Shown here in pieces: positions 8,670 through 16,163 of a stretch of DNA of 36,216 nucleotides (position 1 is the stretch's first letter; each line of letters begins with the position of its first letter). Origin of the DNA: Halopseudomonas xiamenensis. Lineage in GTDB: Bacteria; Pseudomonadota; Gammaproteobacteria; Pseudomonadales; Pseudomonadaceae. The notes under the pieces are model-generated. The model was not told the origin of the DNA, ran no database searches, and was given only the letters and a program-made list of their open reading frames with translations. Where the stretch lies: contig NZ_JACLGO010000036.1 in the NCBI RefSeq assembly GCF_014219065.1, positions 1-36,216 of the forward strand, in the 5' to 3' direction. Both the position numbers and the translations under genes were made by a program.

Positions 8670-10601
8670 TTATACGCGGAACTGCTGCACCAGTGAGCGC
8701 AGCTGTTCGGCCAGTTGTGCCAGCGATTCGCTGGCCTGGGTCGATTGCTCCACGCTCTGGCTGGTCTGCTCGGCCACATCGTTGATGCCATGAATGTTCT
8801 GGTTGATCTCGCGGGCGGTGGCGCTCTGCTCTTCGGCGGCGCTGGCGATCTGCTGCATCATCTCGTCGATCAGCAGCACGCCCTGGGCGATGCGCTCCAG
8901 CGCTTCGTCGGTCTCGCCGATGCGCCCGACGGTATTCTGTGCGCTTTCGCGGCTGCCGTGCATGACCTTCTCGGCGCGTACGGCGCCGCTTTGCAGCTTC
9001 TCGATGGTTGCCTGAATTTCGGTGGTCGAATCCTTGGTGCGGCTGGCCAGGGAGCGTACCTCGTCTGCGACCACGGCGAAGCCCCGGCCGCTTTCGCCGG
9101 CCCGCGCGGCCTCGATGGCGGCGTTCAGGGCCAGCAGGTTGGTCTGCTCGGCGATGTTCTCGATCACCTGCAATACCGAGCCGATCCGGTCACTGTCGCC
9201 CTTGAGCTCGCTGACCACGCCGACGGCATTGTCGATATCCTCGGCCAGATGGTTGATCGCATCCACGGTGTCCGCCACCACGCTGCGCCCCTGGTTGGCA
9301 TCGCCGGTCGCCTGGCGGGCGCTGTCGGCAGCGCGCAGGGTGTTGCGCGCCACTTCTTCGACAGTGGCGGTCATCTCGTTCATCGCCGCCGCGGCGCTGG
9401 TGATCTGGGTATTCTGGTGCTGCATGCCGGCTTCGGTCCCTTCGTTGACCTGGGCCAGCTCGGTGGCGGCCGCCGCCACCTGCTCGGAATACTGGCTGAC
9501 CTCGCCGAGCATGGTCCGCAGACTGCCCTGCATGGTGTGGATGGAGGCCAGCAGGCTGGTATTGTCACCCGCTTTCAACTGGATATCCGCGGTCAGATCA
9601 CCTTCGGCGACCTGATGCACGATGGTTGCCGCATATTCCGGATCGCCGCCCAGTGTGCGTACCACCGAGCGTACCAGCAGCAGGCAGGCGAACACGGCGA
9701 TGACGATAATGACCAGGGTCACCAGCACCAGGGTCCAGAAAATCGAATCGATTCCGGCCAGGGCCACGGCCCGTTCGGTCTCCAGCACCAGCCCCCAGCC
9801 CAGTAGCGGAATGAAGCTGTAGCTGCCGACTACCTTGACGCCGGCGGCATTGTCATACAATCCCACGCCGCTGCGCCCCGAGGCGACCGCGCGCCCCGCC
9901 TCGCTGTCGACCGGATGCTCCATACCGCGCAGCGACGCCGCCTGGGTGACCGGCGCACCGGCACTGTCCAGCAGAAAGATTTCCGAGCCTTCGCCACGGG
10001 CCAGTTCGCTGACCCGGCTGAGAATGGTGTCGATCCGCACCGCCCCGCGTATCACCCCGACGATCTGCTGGCCGCGACGTACCGGGATGGCCACGGTACT
10101 CACGCGATTACCGGTGGCCCGGGAGATGACCGGTTGGGAAAAACTGTCGGTCCCGCTGATCGCCTGGCGGAACCAGTCGCGGTCGGCCACATCGAAGGCC
10201 TCGGCCTCGTCGGCGCTCAACACCTGTGCGCGCCCGTCATAGCTCACCCCTACCACGCCCCGGCCATCGGGTGCGACGAAAAAGATCGTATCGTAGAAGC
10301 CCTGGGCGCTGGCGATGCGTTCGAACAGATGTTCCAGCTGCTGTTCATCGAGATCGCGGGCCGCATCCAGGCTGGCCAGGTAGCGCATCTCGTCCTGCCG
10401 TGCCAGAGCCCAGTCGACGAAGGAGGCGGCGTTCAGCTCGCCGGTAACCCGCAATTCATCAAGCGTGGCGCGGGTAAAGGACTCACGGTAGGACACGAAC
10501 ACCAGGCTGGTCACGGTCAGTACCGCGGCCAGCACCAGAGCGACGATCATCAGTGTCAGCCGGGTACCGAAACCCAGGGAAGCAGAGCGGGCGGAGAACA
10601 T
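8670..10601 (-). CDS. Methyl-accepting chemotaxis protein with double-CACHE-like sensor
   Basis: A 643-residue chemoreceptor. A first membrane helix at about 13-35 is followed by a large periplasmic domain (about 36-285), a second membrane helix ([20 protein letters not shown]) and a HAMP domain. The cytoplasmic coiled coil carries the CheA/CheW-binding tip: [20 protein letters not shown], then [17 protein letters not shown]. The periplasmic part, with [10 protein letters not shown] and a second half with [11 protein letters not shown], looks like dCACHE_1, which usually binds amino acids, organic acids or amines; the ligand is unknown. The protein ends in LVQQFRV without a CheR-docking pentapeptide. 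The start at 10601 has AAGGAG 7 bases upstream, and a sigma-28 promoter lies 38 bases ahead. Confidence 0.93.
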   Translation of the reverse strand: MFSARSASLGFGTRLTLMIVALVLAAVLTVTSLVFVSYRESFTRATLDELRVTGELNAASFVDWALARQDEMRYLASLDAARDLDEQQLEHLFERIASAQGFYDTIFFVAPDGRGVVGVSYDGRAQVLSADEAEAFDVADRDWFRQAISGTDSFSQPVISRATGNRVSTVAIPVRRGQQIVGVIRGAVRIDTILSRVSELARGEGSEIFLLDSAGAPVTQAASLRGMEHPVDSEAGRAVASGRSGVGLYDNAAGVKVVGSYSFIPLLGWGLVLETERAVALAGIDSIFWTLVLVTLVIIVIAVFACLLLVRSVVRTLGGDPEYAATIVHQVAEGDLTADIQLKAGDNTSLLASIHTMQGSLRTMLGEVSQYSEQVAAAATELAQVNEGTEAGMQHQNTQITSAAAAMNEMTATVEEVARNTLRAADSARQATGDANQGRSVVADTVDAINHLAEDIDNAVGVVSELKGDSDRIGSVLQVIENIAEQTNLLALNAAIEAARAGESGRGFAVVADEVRSLASRTKDSTTEIQATIEKLQSGAVRAEKVMHGSRESAQNTVGRIGETDEALERIAQGVLLIDEMMQQIASAAEEQSATAREINQNIHGINDVAEQTSQSVEQSTQASESLAQLAEQLRSLVQQFRV

Positions 10602-10638
10602 TTTCGACTCCTTGAGAGTTCTCGGGATTACATCCAGG

Positions 10639-10665
10639 GTATCGACAGAAAACACTCGATCTTTA
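10639..10665 (-). promoter_or_regulatory. Sigma-28 (FliA) promoter of the chemoreceptor gene
   Basis: Leftward the sequence reads TAAAGATC, an 11-base spacer, then GTCGATAC. The flagellar sigma factor consensus is TAAAGTTT-N11-GCCGATAA, so both core elements and the exact spacing match. Transcription would start near 10630, about 30 bases before the ATG. The rest of the 214-base gap to psiE shows no further element. Confidence 0.75.
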
Positions 10666-10815
10666 TTGATATCGCCAGTTGGCATTCGGGCATTGACAGC
10701 GCACAGGCCAGGCTGCAACGTACCGCGGGACGTTTATCCATTTGGGTATCGAGGCCGTGCGCCGCACTGGGGAGCCGCCTGCGGTCATGTGACGCGGGCT
10801 GATGGGGGAGTGACT

Positions 10816-11307
10816 ATGAACAAGATCAAGCGCACGCGTGACAGCATGCACGGGTTGGCCGATTCGCTGGGCAACCTGCTGATGGAGGCGTTCCATTACC
10901 TGGCGCTGTTCGGCATCGGGGTGGTGACGGCCTGGGGTGGAGTGATGGCCTTTATCGGCATGCTCGAGAAGGGCCAGTTCACCGTGGATGACATCCTGCT
11001 GCTGTTCATCTACCTGGAATTGGCGGCGATGGTCGGTATCTACTTCAAGACCAACCACATGCCGATCCGCTTCATGATCTATGTGGCGATCACTGCACTG
11101 ACGCGGCTGCTGATTTCCGATATCTCGCATAACCATCAGCCGGGGTGGGGCGTGGTCATGGTATCCGGGGCGATACTGCTGCTGGCGCTGGCGATCCTGG
11201 TGGTGCGCTATGCCTCGGCGCGCTTCCCGGCGGTCAGCGCCGGACCCTGGCAACGGGCGCGCAACCGCGAGGATGCCAGCGCCGAGCGTGACGACCTGGA
11301 TGACTGA
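10816..11307 (+). CDS. psiE: PsiE-family membrane protein
   Basis: A 163-residue protein with four predicted membrane helices: FHYLALFGIGVVTAWGGVM, DDILLLFIYLELAAMVGIY, FMIYVAITALTRLLI and GWGVVMVSGAILLLALAIL. The charged KTNHMPIRF segment between helices 2 and 3 is typical of PsiE, a phosphate-starvation-inducible protein of unknown biochemical role in E. coli. The C-terminal tail (about 130-163) is charged and absent from the shorter E. coli protein. The ATG at 10816 is preceded by GGGGGAG; an upstream in-frame ATG at 10612 is rejected because it overlaps the divergent promoter. No convincing Pho box was seen upstream. Confidence 0.85.
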   Translation: MNKIKRTRDSMHGLADSLGNLLMEAFHYLALFGIGVVTAWGGVMAFIGMLEKGQFTVDDILLLFIYLELAAMVGIYFKTNHMPIRFMIYVAITALTRLLISDISHNHQPGWGVVMVSGAILLLALAILVVRYASARFPAVSAGPWQRARNREDASAERDDLDD

Positions 11308-11321
11308 ACTGGCTCGGCCTT

Positions 11322-11666
11322 TCAGCCGGCGAGGCCGGCCAGCAGCTTCACCGCACCGTACATCGCCACGCCGGCAAACACCGGCCAGCCCAGCGAGCGG
11401 GTCCGATGCCAGACGTACAGCGTCAGCAGCACTCCGCAGGCGGTCGCCAGCCAGGAAGACAGCGTAAGGCTGGCCGGCACCAGCGATACACCGAACATGG
11501 CGGCGATCATCGACGGACCGAGCACGCTGAGCCAGGCGGGCATGGCCTCGAGGCTGTTGTCCTGGCGCCGCGCCAGGTGGCGCTGCATCCATAACATCGG
11601 TAGCAGGCGCATCAGCAGGGTGCCCAGCGCGGCGGCCAGCATGGCGATCCACAGCGCGCTATCCAT
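11322..11666 (-). CDS. azlD: AzlD-type subunit of branched-chain amino acid exporter
   Basis: A 114-residue protein with about four membrane segments (LWIAMLAAALGTLLMRLLPML, WLSVLGPSMIAAMFGVSLV, LATACGVLLTLYVW, PVFAGVAMYGAVKLLAGL). The size and the LMRLLPML motif fit AzlD/YgaH, the small partner of AzlC/YgaZ in exporting branched-chain amino acids or analogues. Its start overlaps the end of azlC by 8 bases, indicating translational coupling. It ends 14 bases from the convergent psiE. Confidence 0.9.
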   Translation of the reverse strand: MDSALWIAMLAAALGTLLMRLLPMLWMQRHLARRQDNSLEAMPAWLSVLGPSMIAAMFGVSLVPASLTLSSWLATACGVLLTLYVWHRTRSLGWPVFAGVAMYGAVKLLAGLAG

Positions 11667-12384
11667 GGCGCTTGCCTCCTGTCCTGGTACTGTTCAGCGC
11701 CTGGAACAGCAGGGCGCCACAGGCCGCCGCCAGCGGGATGGCCGCATTCGGCCAGCCATTGAGCGTCAGCAGCAGGGCGATCAGGGTGGTGGCGCCGAGG
11801 GCGATGGCCCAGGGCCGGGAGTCGAAGCGCGGCGCCAGCAGCACCAGGAACAGCGCCGGCAGGGCGAACGGCATGACCTCGCCGAGCAGCGGCCAGCGCT
11901 GGGTCAGCTCCCGACCGGCTACGGCGCCCAGCGCGGTGCCGGCGATCCAGCTGAACCAGGCCAGCAGTGCCGCCCCGGTATACCAGCCCACGCGCTCGGC
12001 CGGTGCCAGCTGCGGCAGGCGGCTATGGGCCAGGGCGAAGATCTGGTCGGTCAGGCCATGCATCAGCCATGGCCACCAGCGGTTGGCGGGTAGCCAGGGC
12101 GCCAGGTTCGGGCCGTAGACCATGTGTCGGGCATTGATCAGCAGCGTCATCACCACCACCAGCCATAATGGGGCGCCGGAGGCGACCATGGCGACGAACA
12201 GGAACTGCGATGCCCCGGCATAGATGAACACCGAGATGAGCACCGCTTCCCAGACACTGAAGCTGGCCTGGACAGCGATCAGGCCGAAGGATATCGCCAC
12301 CGGGATATAGCCGCCCAGCAGCGGAATCGCCTCGCGCATGCCGGCCAGCCAGGGGCTGGTGCCGGAGAGGGTGGTGGAACTCAT
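11659..12384 (-). CDS. azlC: AzlC/YgaZ-type exporter subunit
   Basis: A 241-residue inner-membrane protein, the large subunit of a two-protein exporter that with AzlD expels branched-chain amino acids or related compounds. Family landmarks are REAIPLLGGYIPVAISFGL near the N terminus, FIYAGASQFLFVAM and LLINARHMVYGPNLAPWL. The gene starts inside the stop codon of the upstream regulator gene (ATGA overlap at 12381-12384) and overlaps azlD, giving a three-gene operon read leftward. Such exporters next to an XRE-cupin regulator are common in pseudomonads; substrate specificity cannot be read from sequence. Confidence 0.93.
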   Translation of the reverse strand: MSSTTLSGTSPWLAGMREAIPLLGGYIPVAISFGLIAVQASFSVWEAVLISVFIYAGASQFLFVAMVASGAPLWLVVVMTLLINARHMVYGPNLAPWLPANRWWPWLMHGLTDQIFALAHSRLPQLAPAERVGWYTGAALLAWFSWIAGTALGAVAGRELTQRWPLLGEVMPFALPALFLVLLAPRFDSRPWAIALGATTLIALLLTLNGWPNAAIPLAAACGALLFQALNSTRTGGKRHG

Positions 12385-12911
12385 GCGCCTGTCTCCTCCC
12401 CGGCGTAGATGATGACGACCAGTAGCGTGGCGCCGGTGTCGCCGGTCCGGTACAGGTGCGGGCGATCGGCGGCGAAGCTGTGGCTCTGCCCCGCCGACAG
12501 CAATCGGCTGCCGTCCTGGGTACCGATCTCCAGTTGCCCGCTGAGCAGGGTGATCGACTCGCGGGTACCGGCGGAGTGGGGCTCGGCCTGGCGCAGGGTA
12601 TGCGGTGCGCAGCTCATCCAGTAGGCATCGACCCGCGGCTCGCCATTGCCCTGGTCGACCAGGCGCACCTGCACGCCAGCGTCCTCCACCGGCACGCTCA
12701 GGGGCGCGATCAGGTCGCCGAAGGGCACCTGCAGGCGCGTGGCCAGGCGCCAGATGGTATCCAGCGTAGGGTTGCCATTGCCCTGCTCCAGACGCGACAG
12801 GTTGGACTTGGCGATACCGGCATCGGCGGCAAGCTGGGACAGCGACAGGCCGCGCTGATGGCGCAGGCGCTGGAGATGGTGCCCCAGGGCATCGAGGCTG
12901 AGTTTATCCAT
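12381..12911 (-). CDS. XRE-cupin transcriptional regulator of azlCD
   Basis: A 176-residue regulator. Its N-terminal helix-turn-helix (about 7-62) includes LRHQRGLSLSQLAADAGIAK followed by SNLSRLEQGNGNPTLDTIW. A small cupin domain occupies about 100-176, containing the ESITLLSGQLEIG and GQSHSFAADRPHLYR segments. Proteins of this architecture sense small molecules through the cupin. It is the first gene of the operon with azlC and azlD (4-base overlap), so it most likely represses or activates the exporter and itself. Three 16-bp-spaced GAACG repeats lie immediately upstream and are its probable operator. Confidence 0.9.
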   Translation of the reverse strand: MDKLSLDALGHHLQRLRHQRGLSLSQLAADAGIAKSNLSRLEQGNGNPTLDTIWRLATRLQVPFGDLIAPLSVPVEDAGVQVRLVDQGNGEPRVDAYWMSCAPHTLRQAEPHSAGTRESITLLSGQLEIGTQDGSRLLSAGQSHSFAADRPHLYRTGDTGATLLVVIIYAGEETGA

Positions 12912-12921
12912 GGTGGGCTCA

Positions 12922-12959
12922 CGAACGTTCTATTTATCGAACGTTCTATAGATGGAACG
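12922..12959. promoter_or_regulatory. 16-bp-periodic GAACG(TTC) operator array
   Basis: CGAACGTTCTAT occurs twice as a perfect direct repeat at 12922-12933 and 12938-12949, each containing the palindrome GAACGTTC. A third, degenerate copy (GGAACG) follows in exact register, so GAACG starts at 12923, 12939 and 12955. The array begins 11 bases upstream of the XRE-cupin start codon, where the promoter must lie. Autoregulation by the XRE protein is inferred. Confidence 0.7.
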
Positions 12960-13081
12960 CCTGCTTGTCAATCCGTCGCAGCGCCGAACCATGGCAGGCC
13001 GGGTTCCATTCCGGCCAGCGGCATGCCGGGCGAGCGCCCATGTCGAGGTGGAACTCGACAGGGCCTGTCTCGGGCCGTCCG

Positions 13082-13234
13082 TCAGAAGCGCAGACTATCC
13101 TCCGGCGGCGGCTCCTCCAGCAATGCCAGTCTGGCTGCCTGGTCGAGTTCATCGTTGCGATAACGGCTGAGCGTCTTGCTGACCGCCAGATAGAAGCCGA
13201 TGACGATGAAAAGCATCAGGAATTCAACTGGCAT
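13082..13234 (-). CDS. Small single-span membrane protein next to ccoN (CcoQ-like position)
   Basis: A 50-residue product beginning [20 protein letters not shown], with one N-terminal membrane helix (about 4-18), a basic juxtamembrane stretch (SKTLSRYR) and an acidic, proline-rich tail ([11 protein letters not shown]). The ATG lies inside the end of ccoN (11-base overlap), with GAGGTG about 9 bases upstream, a coupled arrangement. The position and topology resemble CcoQ and the small gene that I recall following the orphan ccoN4 of P. aeruginosa. It could stabilise the oxidase subunit. The 170-base stretch to the XRE gene also holds two short inverted repeats (GGCCGG at 12997-13002 with 13011-13016; GTCGAG at 13042-13047 with CTCGAC at 13054-13059) without T-runs. 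Confidence 0.7.
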   Translation of the reverse strand: MPVEFLMLFIVIGFYLAVSKTLSRYRNDELDQAARLALLEEPPPEDSLRF

Positions 13235-14636
13235 GCTGCAGCACCTCGGATGGTGAGTGGGGTTGTTTCAGGGTAAGCCAGCTGTTGAGCAGCATCAACA
13301 ACATACCGACCAGAAAACACAGGCCACCGACCCAGCGCACGATGAAACCCGGATGGCTGGCCTCCAGCGCCTCGACGAAGGAATAGGTCAGGGTGCCGTC
13401 GACGTTCACTGCGCGCCACATCAGGCCCTGGGTGATGCCGTTGACCCACATGGAGACGATGTACAGTACGGTGCCGATGGTCGCCAGCCAGAAGTGCGCG
13501 TTGATCATGCCAACGCTGTACATCTGCTGGCGGCCGAAGACCTTCGGTATCAGGTGGTACAGCGAGCCGATGGAGATCATGGCCACCCAGCCCAGGGCGC
13601 CGGCGTGTACGTGGCCGATAGTCCAGTCGGTGTAGTGCGACAGGGCGTTGACGGTCTTGATCGCCATCATCGGACCTTCGAAGGTGGACATGCCGTAGAA
13701 CGCCAGGGCCACGACCAGGAAGCGCAGGATCGGGTCGGTGCGCAGTTTGTGCCAGGCGCCGGACAGGGTCATCATGCCGTTGATCATGCCGCCCCAGGAG
13801 GGTGCCAGCAGGATCAGCGACATCACCATGCCGAGGGTCTGTGCCCAGTCAGGCAGAGCGGTGTAGTGCAGGTGGTGCGGGCCGGCCCAGATGTACAGGC
13901 CGATCAGCGCCCAGAAGTGCACGATCGACAGGCGGTAGGAGTACACCGGGCGATTGGTCTGCTTGGGCACGAAGTAATACATCATGCCGAGAAAACCGGT
14001 GGTCAGGAAGAAACCCACCGCATTGTGGCCGTACCACCACTGCACCATGGCATCGGTGGCGCCCGCATAGATCGGGTAGGACTTGAACCAGCTGACCGGG
14101 ATGGCCAGGTGGTTGACGATATGCAGTACACCGATGGTGATGATGAAAGCGGCAAAGAACCAGTTGGCCACATAGATGTGTTTGGTCTTGCGCCGGGCGA
14201 CGGTGGCGAAGAACACCACCGCATAGGTGATCCAGACGATGGCCATCCACACCGCGCCGGTGAATTCGATCTCGGCATATTCCTTGGTGGTGGTCAGGCC
14301 CAGGGGCAGTGTGACCAGCAGGATCAGCATGGTCAGCTGCCAGCCCCAGAAAGTGAAGGCGGCCAGCCTGTTGAAGGCCAGCGGTGTCTGGCAGGTACGC
14401 TGGACGATGTAGTAGCTGGTGGCGAACTGGGCGCAGCCGGCAAAGCCGAAGATCACCAGGCTGGTATGCAAGGGGCGCAGGCGTCCGAAGCTGGTCCAGG
14501 GCAGGTCGAAGTTCAGTTGCGGCCAGACCAGTTGGGCGGCGATGAACACCCCCAGCGCCATGCCCAGGGCTCCCCAGACCAGCGTCATGATGGTGAACTG
14601 GCGCACCACACGATAGTTGTAGGCATTGGTGTGCAT
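13224..14636 (-). CDS. ccoN: Orphan cbb3-type cytochrome oxidase catalytic subunit (CcoN4-like)
   Basis: A 470-residue heme-copper oxidase subunit I of the cbb3 class with about twelve membrane helices. All redox ligands are present and sit three residues earlier than in P. stutzeri CcoN: His57 and His344 (heme b), His342 (heme b3), His204, His254 and His255 (CuB), and Tyr248 (the cross-linked tyrosine). It should be catalytically competent if assembled. No ccoO or ccoP lies nearby, so it must borrow these subunits from a complete cco operon elsewhere, as described for P. aeruginosa CcoN4. There the isosubunit supports respiration in biofilms and under cyanide. The gene follows a MocR regulator and overlaps a small membrane peptide gene. 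Confidence 0.92.
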   Translation of the reverse strand: MHTNAYNYRVVRQFTIMTLVWGALGMALGVFIAAQLVWPQLNFDLPWTSFGRLRPLHTSLVIFGFAGCAQFATSYYIVQRTCQTPLAFNRLAAFTFWGWQLTMLILLVTLPLGLTTTKEYAEIEFTGAVWMAIVWITYAVVFFATVARRKTKHIYVANWFFAAFIITIGVLHIVNHLAIPVSWFKSYPIYAGATDAMVQWWYGHNAVGFFLTTGFLGMMYYFVPKQTNRPVYSYRLSIVHFWALIGLYIWAGPHHLHYTALPDWAQTLGMVMSLILLAPSWGGMINGMMTLSGAWHKLRTDPILRFLVVALAFYGMSTFEGPMMAIKTVNALSHYTDWTIGHVHAGALGWVAMISIGSLYHLIPKVFGRQQMYSVGMINAHFWLATIGTVLYIVSMWVNGITQGLMWRAVNVDGTLTYSFVEALEASHPGFIVRWVGGLCFLVGMLLMLLNSWLTLKQPHSPSEVLQHAS

Positions 14637-14659
14637 GAAGACTTCCGATATTCAGAATG

Positions 14660-14700
14660 CGAAGAAAATGATGCGCCCCACTCTAATGTTCGAGCGGGGC
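14660..14700 (-). terminator. Hairpin terminator between mocR and ccoN (or ccoN leader attenuator)
   Basis: Leftward, a 9-bp stem (GCCCCGCTC with GAGTGGGGC, one G-T pair, 8-nt loop, 14675-14700) is followed by the T-rich GCATCATTTTCTTC. It lies 35 bases after the mocR stop and 39 bases before the ccoN start. It either ends the ccoG-mocR transcript or acts inside the ccoN leader. Confidence 0.65.
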
Positions 14701-14709
14701 GGGCAACAG

Positions 14710-14727
14710 ATTCAGGCGTGGCTGAAT
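14710..14727. promoter_or_regulatory. Inverted repeat ATTCAG-N6-CTGAAT upstream of ccoN
   Basis: A perfect 6-bp inverted repeat, with another ATTCAG at 14650-14655, in the 99 bases between mocR and ccoN. It may be an operator for ccoN, possibly bound by the adjacent MocR protein. The sequence resembles the TATCAG/CTGATA dyads upstream of ccoG in all but one internal base. Confidence 0.4.
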
Positions 14728-14735
14728 TTGGCGGA

Positions 14736-16145
14736 TCAGAACGACCGCAACATCCGTCCCAGCAGCTCCATCGCCTGCTCGCTGTCCGGCCCCCAGGCGT
14801 GGCCGTGATTCAGCCGCGCACAATGGCGAAAACCCTGACTGGCGGAGAAGATCGGGCCCGGGGCCAGGCTGATGCCCTGGGCCAGAGCCAGCCGGAACAG
14901 CTGCAACGAGTCGACCTGTTCGGGAAACTCGAACCACAGGAAGTAGCCACCGCCGGGGCGGGTGACCCGGGTGCCTTGCGGGAAGTGCCGGGCCGCCGAG
15001 GCGAGCATGGCCTCCTGCTGGCGCTGCAGGGCATGGCGCAGCTTGCGCAGGTGGCGATCGTAGCCGCCATGCTGCAGGTAGTCGGCGATCGCGGTCTGGG
15101 CTGGCACCGAGGGTGAGATGGTGGTCATCAGCTTGAGCCGGGCGATGCGTTCGGTAAAGCGCCCGCCGGCCACCCAGCCGACCCGGTAGCCGGGCGCCAG
15201 GGTCTTGGAGAAGGAGCCGCAGTGGATCACCAGACCATCGCGGTCCAGACCCTTGATCGGCATCGGTGGGCGCTCGCCATAGTGCAGTTCGGCGTAGACA
15301 TCGTCCTCGATCAGCGGCACCTGATGTGCGTGCAGCAGTTCGTACAGCTGTTGCTTGCGGCTGTCATCCAGGCTGGCGCCAAGCGGGTTCTGAAAGCTGC
15401 TCATGAACCAGCAGGCCTTGATCGGCAGGCTGCCCAGGCGCTCGCGCAGTACCTGCAGGTCGATACCGTCGCGCGGATGCACCGGGATCTCCACCGCCTT
15501 GAGCTGCAGCCGCTCCAGCACCTGCAGGCAGGCGTAGAAGGTCGGCGACTCGATGGCCACCAGGTCGCCAGCCTGGGTCACGCTCTGCAGCCCGAGGTTG
15601 AGCGCTTCCAGCGCACCGTTGGTGATCACCAGCTCCTCCATCGGCAGCATCACGCCGCTGACCATGTAGCGCAGGGCGATCTGGCGCATCAGGTCGGGGT
15701 TGCCGGCGGTCATGTCGGCGATGATGTCGTGCGGAGACAGGTTGCGCAGGCTATGGGTCATGGAGCGGGCCAGGCGGGCCAGCGGGAACAGGTCGGGGCT
15801 GGGGAAGGCCGAGCCGAAGGGCACGGTATGCGGGTTCTTCAGCGAGCCGAGCACCGAGAACACCAGTTCGCTGACACCGACCTCGGTGGTCGGCTGCGCC
15901 GCCGGGTTGGCTTGTGGTTCCGGCAGGGGCAGCCCGGCCAGGCTGCGGACGAAGTAGCCGGAGCGTGCCCTGGCCTGGATCAGGCCGCGGTCTTCAAGCA
16001 GATAGTAGGCCTGGAACACAGTCGATGGGCTGACGCCATAGCTCTGGCTGGCCTGGCGCACCGAGGGGATGCGTTCCCCCGGCGCCAGGATGCCGTTGCG
16101 GATCAGCTCGGCGATGGTGTCGGCCAGGCGTTCATAGCGTTTCAT
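14736..16145 (-). CDS. MocR-type GntR-family regulator with aminotransferase-like domain (MpaR-like)
   Basis: A 469-residue regulator joining a GntR winged helix (about 1-70; PGERIPSVRQASQSYGVSPS) to a fold-type I aminotransferase domain (about 110-465). Lys314 in SFSKTLAPGYRVGW is the predicted pyridoxal-phosphate lysine; the NPLGAS and EDDVYAEL segments complete the cofactor pocket. It starts 18 bases after ccoG ends, with AGGGGAA before the ATG, so the two are cotranscribed. In P. aeruginosa the homologous position next to orphan ccoN4 is held by MpaR, which is reported to drive ccoN4 expression during cyanide production. Assignment as an MpaR equivalent rests on domain layout and gene order. 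Confidence 0.88.
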   Translation of the reverse strand: MKRYERLADTIAELIRNGILAPGERIPSVRQASQSYGVSPSTVFQAYYLLEDRGLIQARARSGYFVRSLAGLPLPEPQANPAAQPTTEVGVSELVFSVLGSLKNPHTVPFGSAFPSPDLFPLARLARSMTHSLRNLSPHDIIADMTAGNPDLMRQIALRYMVSGVMLPMEELVITNGALEALNLGLQSVTQAGDLVAIESPTFYACLQVLERLQLKAVEIPVHPRDGIDLQVLRERLGSLPIKACWFMSSFQNPLGASLDDSRKQQLYELLHAHQVPLIEDDVYAELHYGERPPMPIKGLDRDGLVIHCGSFSKTLAPGYRVGWVAGGRFTERIARLKLMTTISPSVPAQTAIADYLQHGGYDRHLRKLRHALQRQQEAMLASAARHFPQGTRVTRPGGGYFLWFEFPEQVDSLQLFRLALAQGISLAPGPIFSASQGFRHCARLNHGHAWGPDSEQAMELLGRMLRSF

Positions 16146-16163
16146 TGGTGTGTTCCCCTGGAC

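Noticed and set aside
10602..10815. Pho box upstream of psiE
   Set aside because: No repeat resembling CTGTCAT at 11-bp spacing was found, so phosphate control cannot be supported from the sequence.
13257..15116. 619-codon open frame opposite ccoN and the end of mocR
   Set aside because: Spans two real genes and their terminator on the other strand; composition is His/Gln/Asp rich as expected for a shadow.
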